Under the pieces are notes generated by a model. That model saw only the letters and a program-made list of their open reading frames with translations, ran no database searches and was not told the origin of the DNA. 64,000 nucleotides of DNA, taken from contig NZ_JAAQQU010000038.1 of the NCBI RefSeq assembly GCF_011742145.1, positions 1 to 64,000 of the forward strand, written 5' to 3'. The DNA comes from Flavobacterium sp. J49 (GTDB lineage: Bacteria > Bacteroidota > Bacteroidia > Flavobacteriales > Flavobacteriaceae). Position 1 is the first letter of the stretch, and every line of letters begins with the position of its first letter. The position numbers were made by a program, and so were the translations under genes. Of this stretch, positions 53,147 to 61,968 are shown piece by piece.

Positions 53147-54943
53147 TTACATTTTGAAACGTTTTCTGTCGTTTTCGTTCAAGTAGATTTTACGCAAACG
53201 CAACGATTTTGGTGTTACTTCTACATACTCATCTTTTTGAATATACTCTAAAGCTTCTTCCAATGAGAATTTGATGGCCGGAATAATTCGGGCTTTATCA
53301 TCAGCTCCTGAAGAACGAACGTTGGATAATTTTTTCGTTTTGGTTACGTTTACCGTCATATCATCAGAACGGGTATTTTCGCCAATTACTTGACCTTCGT
53401 AGATGTCTTCGTTTGGATCGACAAAGAATTTACCTCTGTCTTGTAATTTATCAATTGAGTAAGGAATCGCTTTTCCGTTTTCCATAGAGATTAATGAACC
53501 GTTGTTTCTTCCCGGAATTTCTCCTTTGAAGGGTTCGTAACCAATAAAACGGTGTGCCATAATGGCTTCACCGGCCGTAGCGGTCAACAATTGATTTCTC
53601 AATCCGATGATACCACGTGACGGGATGTTGAATTTCACAATCATGCGCTCGCCTTTTCCTTCCATCGAAAGCATTTCTCCTTTACGTACCGAAACAAACT
53701 CTACCGCTCTACCGGATAAATGCTCGGGTAAGTCGATGGTTAATTCTTCGATTGGCTCACATTTTACCCCATCAATTTCTTTGATGATTACTTGTGGTTG
53801 CCCGATTTGCAATTCGTAACCTTCTCTTCTCATGGTTTCAATTAAAACCGATAAGTGCAATACTCCACGACCGAAAACCATGAATTTATCTGCAGAATCT
53901 GTATCGCCTACTTTTAGCGCTAGGTTTTTCTCTAATTCTTTCGCCAAACGGTCTTTGATGTGACGAGACGTTACAAATTTACCTTCTTTACCAAAGAATG
54001 GTGAATCGTTGATGGTAAACAACATACTCATTGTTGGCTCATCGATGGCGATGGTTTGCAAAGCTTCCGGATTTTCGAAGTCGGCGATCGTATCTCCGAT
54101 TTCAAAACCTTCCACTCCCACAATTGCACAAATATCACCTGCTATAACTTCTTGCACTTTTTTACGGCCTAACCCTTCAAAAGTGTGTAATTCTTTAATT
54201 CTTGATTTGATGATTTTACCATCTCTTTTTACCAAAGAAATCGGCATCCCTTCTTTTAAAACGCCTCTTTCCAAACGACCAATCGCGATACGACCGGTGA
54301 ACGAAGAGAAATCTAAAGAGGTAATCAACATTTGTGGTGTTCCTTCAGATACTTTTGGAGCAGGCACATTGGCTACTACCATATCCAATAAAGGTTCGAT
54401 GTTTGACGTTTGGTTTTCCCAATGGTCAGACATCCAGTTATTTTTAGCAGAACCGTAAACTGTTGGGAAATCCAACTGCCATTCTTCGGCGCCTAATTCA
54501 AACATTAAGTCGAATACTTTTTCGTGTACTTCTTCAGGAGTACAGTTTTCTTTGTCTACTTTATTAATTACCACACAAGGTTTCAACCCTAAGTCGATGG
54601 CTTTTTGCAATACAAAACGCGTTTGCGGCATTGGTCCTTCAAAAGCATCTACCAATAAACAAACACCATCAGCCATGTTCAATACTCTTTCTACTTCCCC
54701 ACCAAAATCGGCGTGACCCGGAGTATCGATAATGTTGATTTTGGTTCCTTTGTAAACCACTGAAACGTTTTTAGAAGTAATCGTAATTCCTCTTTCGCGC
54801 TCTAAGTCGTTGTTGTCAAGAATTAAATCACCGGTATTTTCGTTTTCGCGAAATAATTGACAGTGATACATAATTTTGTCAACCAAAGTCGTTTTTCCGT
54901 GGTCAACGTGCGCAATAATTGCAATGTTTCTGATAGATTCCAT
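53147..54943 (-). CDS. typA: Translational GTPase TypA/BipA
   Basis: A 598-residue ribosome-associated GTPase, full length. G1 AHVDHGKTTL, the G3 DTPGHADFGGEV, G4 NKVDKENC, and the C-terminal TypA-specific domain (PEHLSGRAVEF, GKGERMIVKFNIPSRGIIGLR) are present. It supports stress and cold growth by acting in 50S assembly. ATG 54943 is chosen; the upstream TTG-type frame extends only into the leader. A TACCTTTG box on the minus strand (54970-54963) precedes it. Confidence 0.97.
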   Translation of the reverse strand: MESIRNIAIIAHVDHGKTTLVDKIMYHCQLFRENENTGDLILDNNDLERERGITITSKNVSVVYKGTKINIIDTPGHADFGGEVERVLNMADGVCLLVDAFEGPMPQTRFVLQKAIDLGLKPCVVINKVDKENCTPEEVHEKVFDLMFELGAEEWQLDFPTVYGSAKNNWMSDHWENQTSNIEPLLDMVVANVPAPKVSEGTPQMLITSLDFSSFTGRIAIGRLERGVLKEGMPISLVKRDGKIIKSRIKELHTFEGLGRKKVQEVIAGDICAIVGVEGFEIGDTIADFENPEALQTIAIDEPTMSMLFTINDSPFFGKEGKFVTSRHIKDRLAKELEKNLALKVGDTDSADKFMVFGRGVLHLSVLIETMRREGYELQIGQPQVIIKEIDGVKCEPIEELTIDLPEHLSGRAVEFVSVRKGEMLSMEGKGERMIVKFNIPSRGIIGLRNQLLTATAGEAIMAHRFIGYEPFKGEIPGRNNGSLISMENGKAIPYSIDKLQDRGKFFVDPNEDIYEGQVIGENTRSDDMTVNVTKTKKLSNVRSSGADDKARIIPAIKFSLEEALEYIQKDEYVEVTPKSLRLRKIYLNENDRKRFKM

Positions 54944-54962
54944 GTGTGCTTTTTTGTGGGTG

Positions 54963-54970
54963 CAAAGGTA
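54963..54970 (-). promoter_or_regulatory. -7 box of typA
   Basis: TACCTTTG on the minus strand, 19 bases upstream of the ATG. A TTG is found 23 bases further upstream, slightly beyond the usual 19-21, so the full promoter is less certain. Confidence 0.5.
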
Positions 54971-55105
54971 CACTTTATTTTCAGATAAAAAACCAATAAC
55001 AAATTAGTTTACACTTTATTAAAATAAGCAGGAAAGTTTATAAAAAACTTAATAAGTTTTTGGCTAAATTTTAAAACTAATTTGAAAATCTATATATTTG
55101 GAGTA

Positions 55106-56824
55106 ATGAAAAATAATTCTAATAAAATAACATTAACATACATCATTATCTTAATGTTTGTGGCCATACTTGGTCACCAAGTTTTTTTAGATTATATCGA
55201 AACTTCACCTGAAAAATCTTTGATTTATTTTTATGTTAGAGACTTTATATTTATTCTTATTTCGGGGATAATTTTAAAGTTCATCCTCTATCGCAATGAC
55301 GAAAACAACAAATCGGTTTTTGAAAAACTTCAGGTAACCAATAATGAAATTCTGGAATCAAATGAGCGCTATGACATTGTGGCCAAAGCGACAAGTGACA
55401 CCATTTGGGATTGGAAGATTGAAGACGACAGTTTTATTTGGAACAAAGGAATTCAAGGTGTTTTTGGATATAAAAAAGAAGACGTTGGTATGACGTCCAA
55501 ATGGTGGTTTGAAAGAATTCATCCGGAAGACAGTTTGAAAATGTCTGTCAAACTTTATTCTTTTTTGGAACAAAAAACAGAGAAGTGGCAAGACGAGTAC
55601 CGTTTTCAATGTGCGGACGGAAGTTACAAATATGTTTTTGACAGGGGATTTTTAGTCAAGGACAAAGAAGGCAAACCCATCAGAATGATTGGAGCCATTC
55701 AGGATGTTACCAAGCAAAAAGAGGAAGAACAACGCCTTAGACTATTAGAAACGGTAATTACCCAAACCAAAGATGCGGTTATGATTACTGATATAGATAC
55801 TACTGTTGAAGTGATTCCGAATATCATTTTTGTCAATTCGGCTTTTACTGACATGACCGGTTACCAGTCGGATGAAGTGATTGGCAAATCTCCGGTGATG
55901 TTCTTTGGTCCTAAATCTGATATTTTTGAATTTGACAAATTAAAAACAGCCATTCAAGAGTACAAAGAATGCTACGTAGAAACCATCAGTTATAAAAAAA
56001 GTGGTGAAGAATTTTGGATTAATTTCTCGATGATTCCGGTGACCAATAAAGACGGTGAACATTCTCACTGGATATCCATTCAAAGAGATGTTACCGAAGA
56101 AAAAAACAAAGAAAAGGAAAGAGAACAACTCATTAGAGAGCTTACCCAAAACAATAAGGATTTAAAACAATTCTCCTATATCACTTCGCACAACTTGAGA
56201 GCGCCTTTGTCTAACCTAACCGGTTTATTGAACTTGGTGGAAGAAGTGCAGATTGAAGATCCGGAACTGAAAGAAATCATTGCCGGATTTACCAAATCGA
56301 CCCATCTTTTGAATGAAACCATTAATGACTTGGTTAAAGTAGTCATCATTAAAGACAACCCGTCTATTCAAAAAGAGAAAGTATTGATTAAAGAAATTTT
56401 TGAGAATGTGTTTAATCAATTGAGCTTTTTAATCGGGCTTCACAAACCCATTTTGAAAATAGATTTGGAAGAAGTCACAATTTTAAACATCAACAAGTCT
56501 TACTTAGAAAGTATTTTTTTAAATTTACTGACGAACGCTATCAAATACAGATCTGACAACAAACAATTGCGTGTGAACATCTCTTCTAAAGTGGTTGATG
56601 ATAATTTAATCCTCACATTTAAAGATAACGGTATCGGAATTGATTTGGTCAGAAATAAAGATAAAATTTTCGGTTTGTACCAACGATTCCACAACCATCC
56701 CGACAGCAAAGGATTAGGATTGTATTTAGTGAAATCTCAAGTAGAAGCCATGGGCGGAACAATAAACGTATCGAGTATAGTGGGCAAAGGAACAACTTTT
56801 ACCATTACATTTAAAAACAACTAA
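55106..56824 (+). CDS. Membrane PAS-PAS sensor histidine kinase
   Basis: A 572-residue membrane kinase. Two N-terminal membrane segments (about 8-27 and 40-60) precede a PAS domain with SIWDWKIEDDSFIW (about 100-215), a second PAS domain (about 220-345), a short linker and HisKA with H362 in ITSHNLRAPLSNL, then HATPase with LTNAIKYRSDN, DNGIGID and GLGLYLVKSQVEAMGG. It resembles the cytoplasmic kinase at 4056-5345. The partner receiver follows by 15 bases. ATG 55106 is preferred to a TTG at 55082; a TATATTTG box at 55093-55100 implies a very short leader. Confidence 0.92.
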   Translation: MKNNSNKITLTYIIILMFVAILGHQVFLDYIETSPEKSLIYFYVRDFIFILISGIILKFILYRNDENNKSVFEKLQVTNNEILESNERYDIVAKATSDTIWDWKIEDDSFIWNKGIQGVFGYKKEDVGMTSKWWFERIHPEDSLKMSVKLYSFLEQKTEKWQDEYRFQCADGSYKYVFDRGFLVKDKEGKPIRMIGAIQDVTKQKEEEQRLRLLETVITQTKDAVMITDIDTTVEVIPNIIFVNSAFTDMTGYQSDEVIGKSPVMFFGPKSDIFEFDKLKTAIQEYKECYVETISYKKSGEEFWINFSMIPVTNKDGEHSHWISIQRDVTEEKNKEKEREQLIRELTQNNKDLKQFSYITSHNLRAPLSNLTGLLNLVEEVQIEDPELKEIIAGFTKSTHLLNETINDLVKVVIIKDNPSIQKEKVLIKEIFENVFNQLSFLIGLHKPILKIDLEEVTILNINKSYLESIFLNLLTNAIKYRSDNKQLRVNISSKVVDDNLILTFKDNGIGIDLVRNKDKIFGLYQRFHNHPDSKGLGLYLVKSQVEAMGGTINVSSIVGKGTTFTITFKNN

Positions 56825-56839
56825 ACTTTTTTTGATTAC

Positions 56840-57250
56840 ATGCTGAATAAAATACTCTGTGTAGATGACGATGCGATAACTTTAATGCTTTGCAAAAAGG
56901 TGATTGAACGGGTAGCTTTTGCCCACGAAGTATTAACTGCCAAAAACGGAGAAGAGGCTATTTTTTATTTTAACGAATTAGCCCCGCTGTTCAAAGAGAA
57001 TCAAACCATGCCCTACCCTAAATTGACCTTCTTAGATTTGAATATGCCTATAATGAACGGCTGGGAGTTTCTGGACAACTACCTTCAAAACGGATATCAT
57101 GAGCTGTTTACCGAAGCCCAATTTATCGTGCTTTCGTCGACTATAGACCCGCAGGATGTCGAAAAAACCAAAAGCTACCCGATGGTGATTGACTTTCTCT
57201 CTAAACCTATTACCAAAGAAATGCTTGAAATTTTAAAACAAAAATTTTAA
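56840..57250 (+). CDS. Single-domain response regulator
   Basis: A 136-residue receiver without output domain, very like the regulator at 5347-5754. Acidic residues D9-D11, phospho-acceptor D66 in FLDLNMPIMNGW, and the switch and lysine (VLSSTIDP, LSKPI) are present. It is the partner of the kinase just upstream. Output by protein contact is likely. Confidence 0.92.
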   Translation: MLNKILCVDDDAITLMLCKKVIERVAFAHEVLTAKNGEEAIFYFNELAPLFKENQTMPYPKLTFLDLNMPIMNGWEFLDNYLQNGYHELFTEAQFIVLSSTIDPQDVEKTKSYPMVIDFLSKPITKEMLEILKQKF

Positions 57251-57265
57251 GAATACTATAAAAAC

Positions 57266-57298
57266 AAAAAAGCACTCAAAATTGAGTGCTTTTTTTTT
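57266..57298. terminator. Bidirectional terminator between response regulator and rpsT
   Basis: AGCACTCAA and TTGAGTGCT make a nine-base stem with a two-base loop between A and T tracts. It serves the plus-strand regulator and the convergent rpsT transcript. Confidence 0.85.
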
Positions 57299-57315
57299 AT
57301 ACTTTGTAAGTTAGA

Positions 57316-57567
57316 TTATAACTTAGTAACGTGCTTAGTTAATTTAGATTTTAAATTAGCAGCTTTATTATCGTGAATGATATTTTTCTTAGCCAATTTG
57401 TCAATCATAGAAATAACAGCAGATAATTTAGCAGAAGCCTCAGACTTATCTGTAGCCAATCTTAATGCTTTGATAGCATTACGAGTCGTTTTGTGTTGGT
57501 ATCTGTTCAACACTCTTTTCTTTTCGTTACTTCTGATTCTTTTTAAAGCTGACTTGTGATTTGCCAT
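57316..57567 (-). CDS. rpsT: Small ribosomal subunit protein bS20
   Basis: An 83-residue, very basic protein beginning MANHKSALKRIRSNEKKRVLN, the S20 signature. It binds 16S rRNA. It lies 25 bases downstream of the tRNA-Glu gene on the same strand and has no promoter box of its own in between, so the two probably share one transcript. Confidence 0.96.
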   Translation of the reverse strand: MANHKSALKRIRSNEKKRVLNRYQHKTTRNAIKALRLATDKSEASAKLSAVISMIDKLAKKNIIHDNKAANLKSKLTKHVTKL

Positions 57568-57592
57568 TTTTTCTTTTCTTTTATTTAAATTG

Positions 57593-57664
57593 TAGCCCGT
57601 AGGGGAATCGAACCCCTCTTACCAGGATGAAAACCTGGCGTCCTAACCGATAGACGAACGGGCC
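57593..57664 (-). tRNA. tRNA-Glu (anticodon TTC)
   Basis: A 72-base tRNA on the minus strand. The acceptor stem is GGCCCGT/ACGGGCT, the D arm holds CGGTTAGGACG, the anticodon stem CCAGG/CCTGG encloses TTTTCAT with anticodon TTC, and the T arm is GGGGTTCGATTCCCC. No CCA is encoded. It is preceded by a consensus promoter and followed by rpsT. Confidence 0.97.
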
Positions 57665-57683
57665 ATCTTTCTCATTGCGGTTG

Positions 57684-57713
57684 CAAAGATACAACTGTTT
57701 TTTATTCTCGCAA
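57684..57713 (-). promoter_or_regulatory. Promoter of tRNA-Glu and probably rpsT
   Basis: On the minus strand TTG (57713-57711), a 19-base spacer and TATCTTTG (57691-57684) match the consensus. The tRNA begins 20 bases downstream. Confidence 0.75.
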
Positions 57714-57742
57714 GAGGGAAGATAATTTTTTTTTGATTTTTT

Positions 57743-59221
57743 TTAGTACGCTTTTGCAAATAACACTCTACCAGTGGATTTGTTTCCGGAAAAAATACAA
57801 ATCCCTTCTTCATTTTTCCTGTTTAGAGGAATACAACGAATGGTTGCCTTGGTCAAATCCTTAATTTTTTCTTCTGTTTCCGGTGTTCCATCCCAATGTG
57901 CAGAGATAAAACCGGTTTTGTTTTCTAAAACATCTTTAAACTCTTCAAAAGAATTGACTTCCGTAATATGAGTATTTCTGAATTCCAAAGCACGATTGAA
58001 TAAATCCTTTTGGATTTGCTCCAATAAATCAGAGATATAATTTACAGCGCCGTCTTTGGCAATAATCTCTTTAGTCAATGTATCGCGTCGGGCTACTTCA
58101 AAAGTACCGTTTTCTAAATCTTTTGGCCCTATAGCAATTCTAACCGGCACTCCTTTTAACTCCCATTCGGCAAATTTAAAGCCAGGTTTTTGGGTGGTTC
58201 TGTTGTCAAACTTAACCGAAATGCCTAATTTTCTGAATTGAGCAACCAAATCATTTGCTACTGTCGAAATCGCATCAAATTCTTCATCTGTCCTGAAAAT
58301 TGGCACTATCACTACCTGAATTGGCGCCAAATTTGGAGGCAAAACCAATCCGTTATCATCAGAATGGGTCATTACCAATGCGCCCATCAAACGCGTAGAA
58401 ACACCCCATGACGTACCCCAAACGTGCTCTTGTTTTCCTTCTTGGTTGGCAAATTTGACATCAAAAGCTTTGGCAAAGTTTTGTCCTAAGAAATGGGAAG
58501 TCCCGGCTTGCAATGCCTTTCCGTCTTGCATTAAAGCCTCAATACAATAGGTTTCTTCCGCACCGGCAAAACGTTCGGTCTCTGTTTTTAATCCTTTAAT
58601 TACCGGTATTGCCATAAAATTCTCGGCAAAATCAGCATACACATGCATCATTTTCTCAGACTCTTCAATAGCTTCAGCTTTAGTCGCATGCGCTGTATGT
58701 CCTTCCTGCCATAAAAACTCAGCTGTTCTCAGAAATAATCGGGTTCGCATTTCCCAACGAACGACATTTGCCCATTGGTTGATTAATAGTGGTAAATCTC
58801 TGTAAGATTGTACCCAGTTTTTATAAGTTGACCAAATAATAGCTTCACTGGTAGGGCGAACAATTAGTTCTTCCTCTAATTTAGCATTGGGATCAACCAT
58901 TAATTTTCCGGGTTTGTCCGGATCGTTTTTTAATCGGTAGTGCGTTACGATGGCACATTCTTTGGCAAAGCCTTCTGCATTCTTTTCTTCGGCCTCAAAC
59001 ATGCTTTTGGGAACAAAAAGAGGAAAATAGGCATTGCTATGACCGGTTTCTTTAAACATACGGTCTAATTCCGCTTGCATTTTTTCCCAAATTGCATAGC
59101 CGTAGGGTTTGATTACCATACAACCTCTAACCCCTGAGTTCTCGGCTAAATCCGCCTTGACTACGAGCTCGTTATACCATTTGGAATAGTCTTCTTCTCT
59201 CTTTGTTAAGTTCTTACTCAT
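57743..59221 (-). CDS. proS: Prolyl-tRNA synthetase, archaeal/eukaryotic-like type
   Basis: A 492-residue class II synthetase of the ProRS type without the bacterial editing insertion. Motif 2 [20 protein letters not shown] and the TSEAIIW proline-binding loop are present, as is [14 protein letters not shown]; the C-terminal zinc-binding-like domain that marks the archaeal type ends by FAKAY. It charges tRNA-Pro. Divergent from the lipoprotein gene at 59322, with which its promoter region overlaps. Confidence 0.96.
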   Translation of the reverse strand: MSKNLTKREEDYSKWYNELVVKADLAENSGVRGCMVIKPYGYAIWEKMQAELDRMFKETGHSNAYFPLFVPKSMFEAEEKNAEGFAKECAIVTHYRLKNDPDKPGKLMVDPNAKLEEELIVRPTSEAIIWSTYKNWVQSYRDLPLLINQWANVVRWEMRTRLFLRTAEFLWQEGHTAHATKAEAIEESEKMMHVYADFAENFMAIPVIKGLKTETERFAGAEETYCIEALMQDGKALQAGTSHFLGQNFAKAFDVKFANQEGKQEHVWGTSWGVSTRLMGALVMTHSDDNGLVLPPNLAPIQVVIVPIFRTDEEFDAISTVANDLVAQFRKLGISVKFDNRTTQKPGFKFAEWELKGVPVRIAIGPKDLENGTFEVARRDTLTKEIIAKDGAVNYISDLLEQIQKDLFNRALEFRNTHITEVNSFEEFKDVLENKTGFISAHWDGTPETEEKIKDLTKATIRCIPLNRKNEEGICIFSGNKSTGRVLFAKAY

Positions 59222-59274
59222 AATGAATAGTTTGGCATAAAAATTGTTTAACTTTTTTTAACTAAATAGTTCGA

Positions 59275-59305
59275 CAAAACTAACTATTTTTGTATAGTCC
59301 AACAA
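59275..59305 (-). promoter_or_regulatory. Promoter of proS
   Basis: On the minus strand TTG (59305-59303), 20 bases and TAGTTTTG (59282-59275). A plus-strand TATTTTTG box (59285-59292) for the divergent lipoprotein gene lies inside the spacer, so the two promoters interleave and may exclude each other. Confidence 0.65.
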
Positions 59306-59321
59306 TAAAAATGCTATAGAT

Positions 59322-60263
59322 ATGAAAACTTATTATTTATTCAGTAGAAGATTGTCCTTATTTTCCGTCTTAGGAATTTTGGCCATTACAATTACCTCGT
59401 GCGGTTCTTATCAAAACAGTTCTTATTATGACTCCGACGGAGTTTACGGAAACGGAGAAAACAAGAAAAAAGAGGTAGCATCAGGGGATAATTCTCAAAG
59501 CAATAAATACCAAGAATATTTTAGCGAATTAAATAAAGATGCTCAAGCATTTACAAACGTAGAAACCTATAGCACTGTATCGGACGACTCTACCGCTACT
59601 AACAGTAAAAACTATGATGATAATAATGCCGGTTGGGGAAGCAATGCCCAATCAGTAACCATAAATGTTTATGATAACAATTGGGGTTATGGCTATTGGA
59701 ACAACTATTGGTATGGCAATTATTGGGGTTGGAGCAGTTGGGGACCATCATGGGGATGGGGCTGGAACAGCTGGTACGGACCGGGTTGGAACGTTGGATG
59801 GGGAGGTTGGTACAGTCCATGGTATAGCCCATGGTATGGTGGCTATTATGGCTACAACAATTGGTACGGAGGCTATTACAACAATTATTACCACTACAAT
59901 GGCGGAAGAAGAGGTTCTACCTATGGTTATTATGCCGGAAATCGAGCAAACAGTTCAAGATATGGCATCAGAAATGCATCTAATTATAGTGGAAGAGGTA
60001 ATAGCGTTGTTAGACCAAGAAATTCAAACTTCAGCCCAACTAGAAACAACTACAGCAATCCAAGAAATAATTCTTCCAGTCCGAGAAATTACAACAACAG
60101 TAGTTCTCCCAGACAAAATACGAATACCACACAGCCCAGAAACAACGTAAGAACAGAATCCTCACCTACCCGTTCTTATAGTCCAAGTTCTAACTATGGC
60201 GGCGGTCGTTCTTCGTCTGGCGGCGGTGGCGGCAGGTCTTCGTCTGGTGGCGGAAGACGATAA
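59322..60263 (+). CDS. Low-complexity Trp/Gly/Tyr-rich lipoprotein
   Basis: A 313-residue lipoprotein (ITITSCGS, Cys27). After a Ser/Asp/Asn-rich region (30-110) comes a strongly biased stretch of WG, YG, NY and WY repeats (about 125-195, for example NWGYGYWNNYWYGNYWGW), then an Asn/Arg/Ser/Pro-rich tail (225-313) ending in GGG/SSSGGG. No fold can be assigned. It may form an aromatic-rich scaffold on the surface. Divergent from proS. A frame within it on the same strand is also open but is only a shadow of this bias. Confidence 0.8.
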   Translation: MKTYYLFSRRLSLFSVLGILAITITSCGSYQNSSYYDSDGVYGNGENKKKEVASGDNSQSNKYQEYFSELNKDAQAFTNVETYSTVSDDSTATNSKNYDDNNAGWGSNAQSVTINVYDNNWGYGYWNNYWYGNYWGWSSWGPSWGWGWNSWYGPGWNVGWGGWYSPWYSPWYGGYYGYNNWYGGYYNNYYHYNGGRRGSTYGYYAGNRANSSRYGIRNASNYSGRGNSVVRPRNSNFSPTRNNYSNPRNNSSSPRNYNNSSSPRQNTNTTQPRNNVRTESSPTRSYSPSSNYGGGRSSSGGGGGRSSSGGGRR

Positions 60264-60281
60264 TACTATCACCTATCTTAT

Positions 60282-60318
60282 ACCTATGCTTTGTTAATCT
60301 ATTGCATAGGTTTTTTTT
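60282..60318 (+). terminator. Terminator after the Trp/Gly-rich lipoprotein
   Basis: ACCTATGC and GCATAGGT form an eight-base stem with a 14-base loop, followed by a run of T residues. Confidence 0.7.
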
Positions 60319-60339
60319 GAATAAAAATTTAAAATTACT

Positions 60340-61845
60340 ATGAAAAAGTATCTACTATTATTTTGTATTGGGATGTCATTATCCAATATGCATGCCCAAG
60401 AAACTACACCGGAAGATGTTATTCGGCTGGCTACCGATAACCTAACCGGAACCGCCCGATTCAGAGGAATGAGTGGTGCGTTTGGAGCTGTTGGCGGCGA
60501 TTTGTCTGCCATAAATGTTAACCCGGCAGGTTCTGTTTTTTTTAACAACAACTTTGCCACCATCACTGGTTCTGTTTATAATGCCAAAAACAGATCACGT
60601 TATTTTGGCACCTCAACCAACGATACCGACAGTACGCTTGACATCAATCAAATTGGAGCAGTATTCATTTTTAAAGAAGGTGCTGACAGCAAAAATGATT
60701 GGAAAAAATTGGCTGTAGGCTTGAATTATGAAAACGCAAATAATTTCAACAATAGTGTGTTTTCGGCCGGTGTTAACCCTTATAATTCTATCGGGAACTA
60801 TTTTGTAAATATCGCACAGGGAATTCCGACTGATATACTGGACAATGAAAATTTTTACAATATGAATTTTTATGAACAACAAGCCTTTCTGGGATACAAC
60901 ACTTATATTTTTGAACCAACTGTTGATACCCCGAACAACTCTTCCTATTACACCAACATACCAAACGGCGGAAATTACTACCAAGAAAACCAAATTTTAA
61001 CTACCGGTTACAATGGAAAACTTACCGGAAACTTCTCTGCCGCATACAAAGATATTCTCTTCTTAGGCGCAAATTTAAATTTTCACTTTGTAAACATTGA
61101 AAGGTTATCTTCTGTTTATGAAAGTAATGAAAATCCGCTTTATGACACTGGCTCAACCATTTCGGAAATTCTTTTCGAGAACCGTCTTTGGACAACCGGA
61201 TCCGGATTCTCTTTTAACTTGGGTGCTATCGTAAAACCGATTGAAAGCCTTCGTATTGGGTTGGCTTACGAATCTCCAACATGGCTTAGGTTAACCGATG
61301 AATTACAACAAGGTGTTAGTACACATAGCCTCAACAATCAGGATGGAAATGAATTTCCTTTTTCCTATCATGACCCTATTACCTATTTGCCTTACACCAT
61401 TCAAACACCCGGAAAATGGACCGGAAGTATGGCGTATATTTTTGGCAAAAGAGGTTTGTTGAGCGTTGACGTTTCAACCAAAGATTACAGCAGTACAAGA
61501 ATAAAACCCAAAAACGATTACACCGGTATCAATACTTTTATGAGTAATGCCCTAGACAATGCCATGGAAATTCGTGTAGGTGGAGAATTCAAAATCAAAC
61601 AAGTGAGTTTAAGAGCAGGTTATCGCTTTGAGGAAAGTCCATATAAAGTTGATGAAACGTTTGGTGACTTAACCGGATATACCGGCGGTATAGGTTATAA
61701 TTTTGGTGAAAGCCGTTTGGATTTGGCTTATTCTTATGACCACAGAAACAGCAACCAAGCCTTAGTGTCTTCAGGCATGACTGATCCTGCAAGAATAAGC
61801 CGCTACAATAACAATATTACCCTTAGTTATTCTATTAATTTCTAA
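60340..61845 (+). CDS. FadL/OmpP1-like outer-membrane transport protein
   Basis: A 501-residue barrel with a signal peptide (MSLSNMHAQ) and the FadL-type N-terminal plug GTARFRGMSGAFGAVGGDLSAINVNPAG, then alternating strands and a C-terminal aromatic residue (YSINF). Such channels take up hydrophobic compounds, such as fatty acids. It is followed by a terminator and then rimO. Confidence 0.88.
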   Translation: MKKYLLLFCIGMSLSNMHAQETTPEDVIRLATDNLTGTARFRGMSGAFGAVGGDLSAINVNPAGSVFFNNNFATITGSVYNAKNRSRYFGTSTNDTDSTLDINQIGAVFIFKEGADSKNDWKKLAVGLNYENANNFNNSVFSAGVNPYNSIGNYFVNIAQGIPTDILDNENFYNMNFYEQQAFLGYNTYIFEPTVDTPNNSSYYTNIPNGGNYYQENQILTTGYNGKLTGNFSAAYKDILFLGANLNFHFVNIERLSSVYESNENPLYDTGSTISEILFENRLWTTGSGFSFNLGAIVKPIESLRIGLAYESPTWLRLTDELQQGVSTHSLNNQDGNEFPFSYHDPITYLPYTIQTPGKWTGSMAYIFGKRGLLSVDVSTKDYSSTRIKPKNDYTGINTFMSNALDNAMEIRVGGEFKIKQVSLRAGYRFEESPYKVDETFGDLTGYTGGIGYNFGESRLDLAYSYDHRNSNQALVSSGMTDPARISRYNNNITLSYSINF

Positions 61846-61864
61846 TTTTTAGAATACCCTATCT

Positions 61865-61892
61865 AAACCATCTCTATTGAGATGGTTTTTTT
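61865..61892 (+). terminator. Terminator after FadL-like gene
   Basis: AAACCATCTC and GAGATGGTTT form a 10-base perfect stem around a four-base loop, followed by a T run. Confidence 0.85.
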
Positions 61893-61930
61893 ATTTCTCA
61901 AAGTCAACAAACTAATTAGAAATAAAAGCG

Positions 61931-61938
61931 TAATTTTG
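61931..61938 (+). promoter_or_regulatory. -7 box of rimO
   Basis: TAATTTTG fits TAnnTTTG and lies 30 bases upstream of the rimO ATG. No clear TTG at the right distance upstream. Confidence 0.4.
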
Positions 61939-61968
61939 CACGCTTTCCCAATAATCGGAATTAAATCT

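Noticed and set aside
59665-60150. Second open frame of 161 codons inside the Trp/Gly-rich gene
   Set aside because: It is a shadow of the biased codon content of the lipoprotein gene; its composition (Ile/Thr/Met/Gly runs) is not protein-like.
61882-61968. Longer N-terminus of rimO from ATG 61882
   Set aside because: The segment overlaps the upstream terminator and a promoter box, and is not part of the conserved protein.
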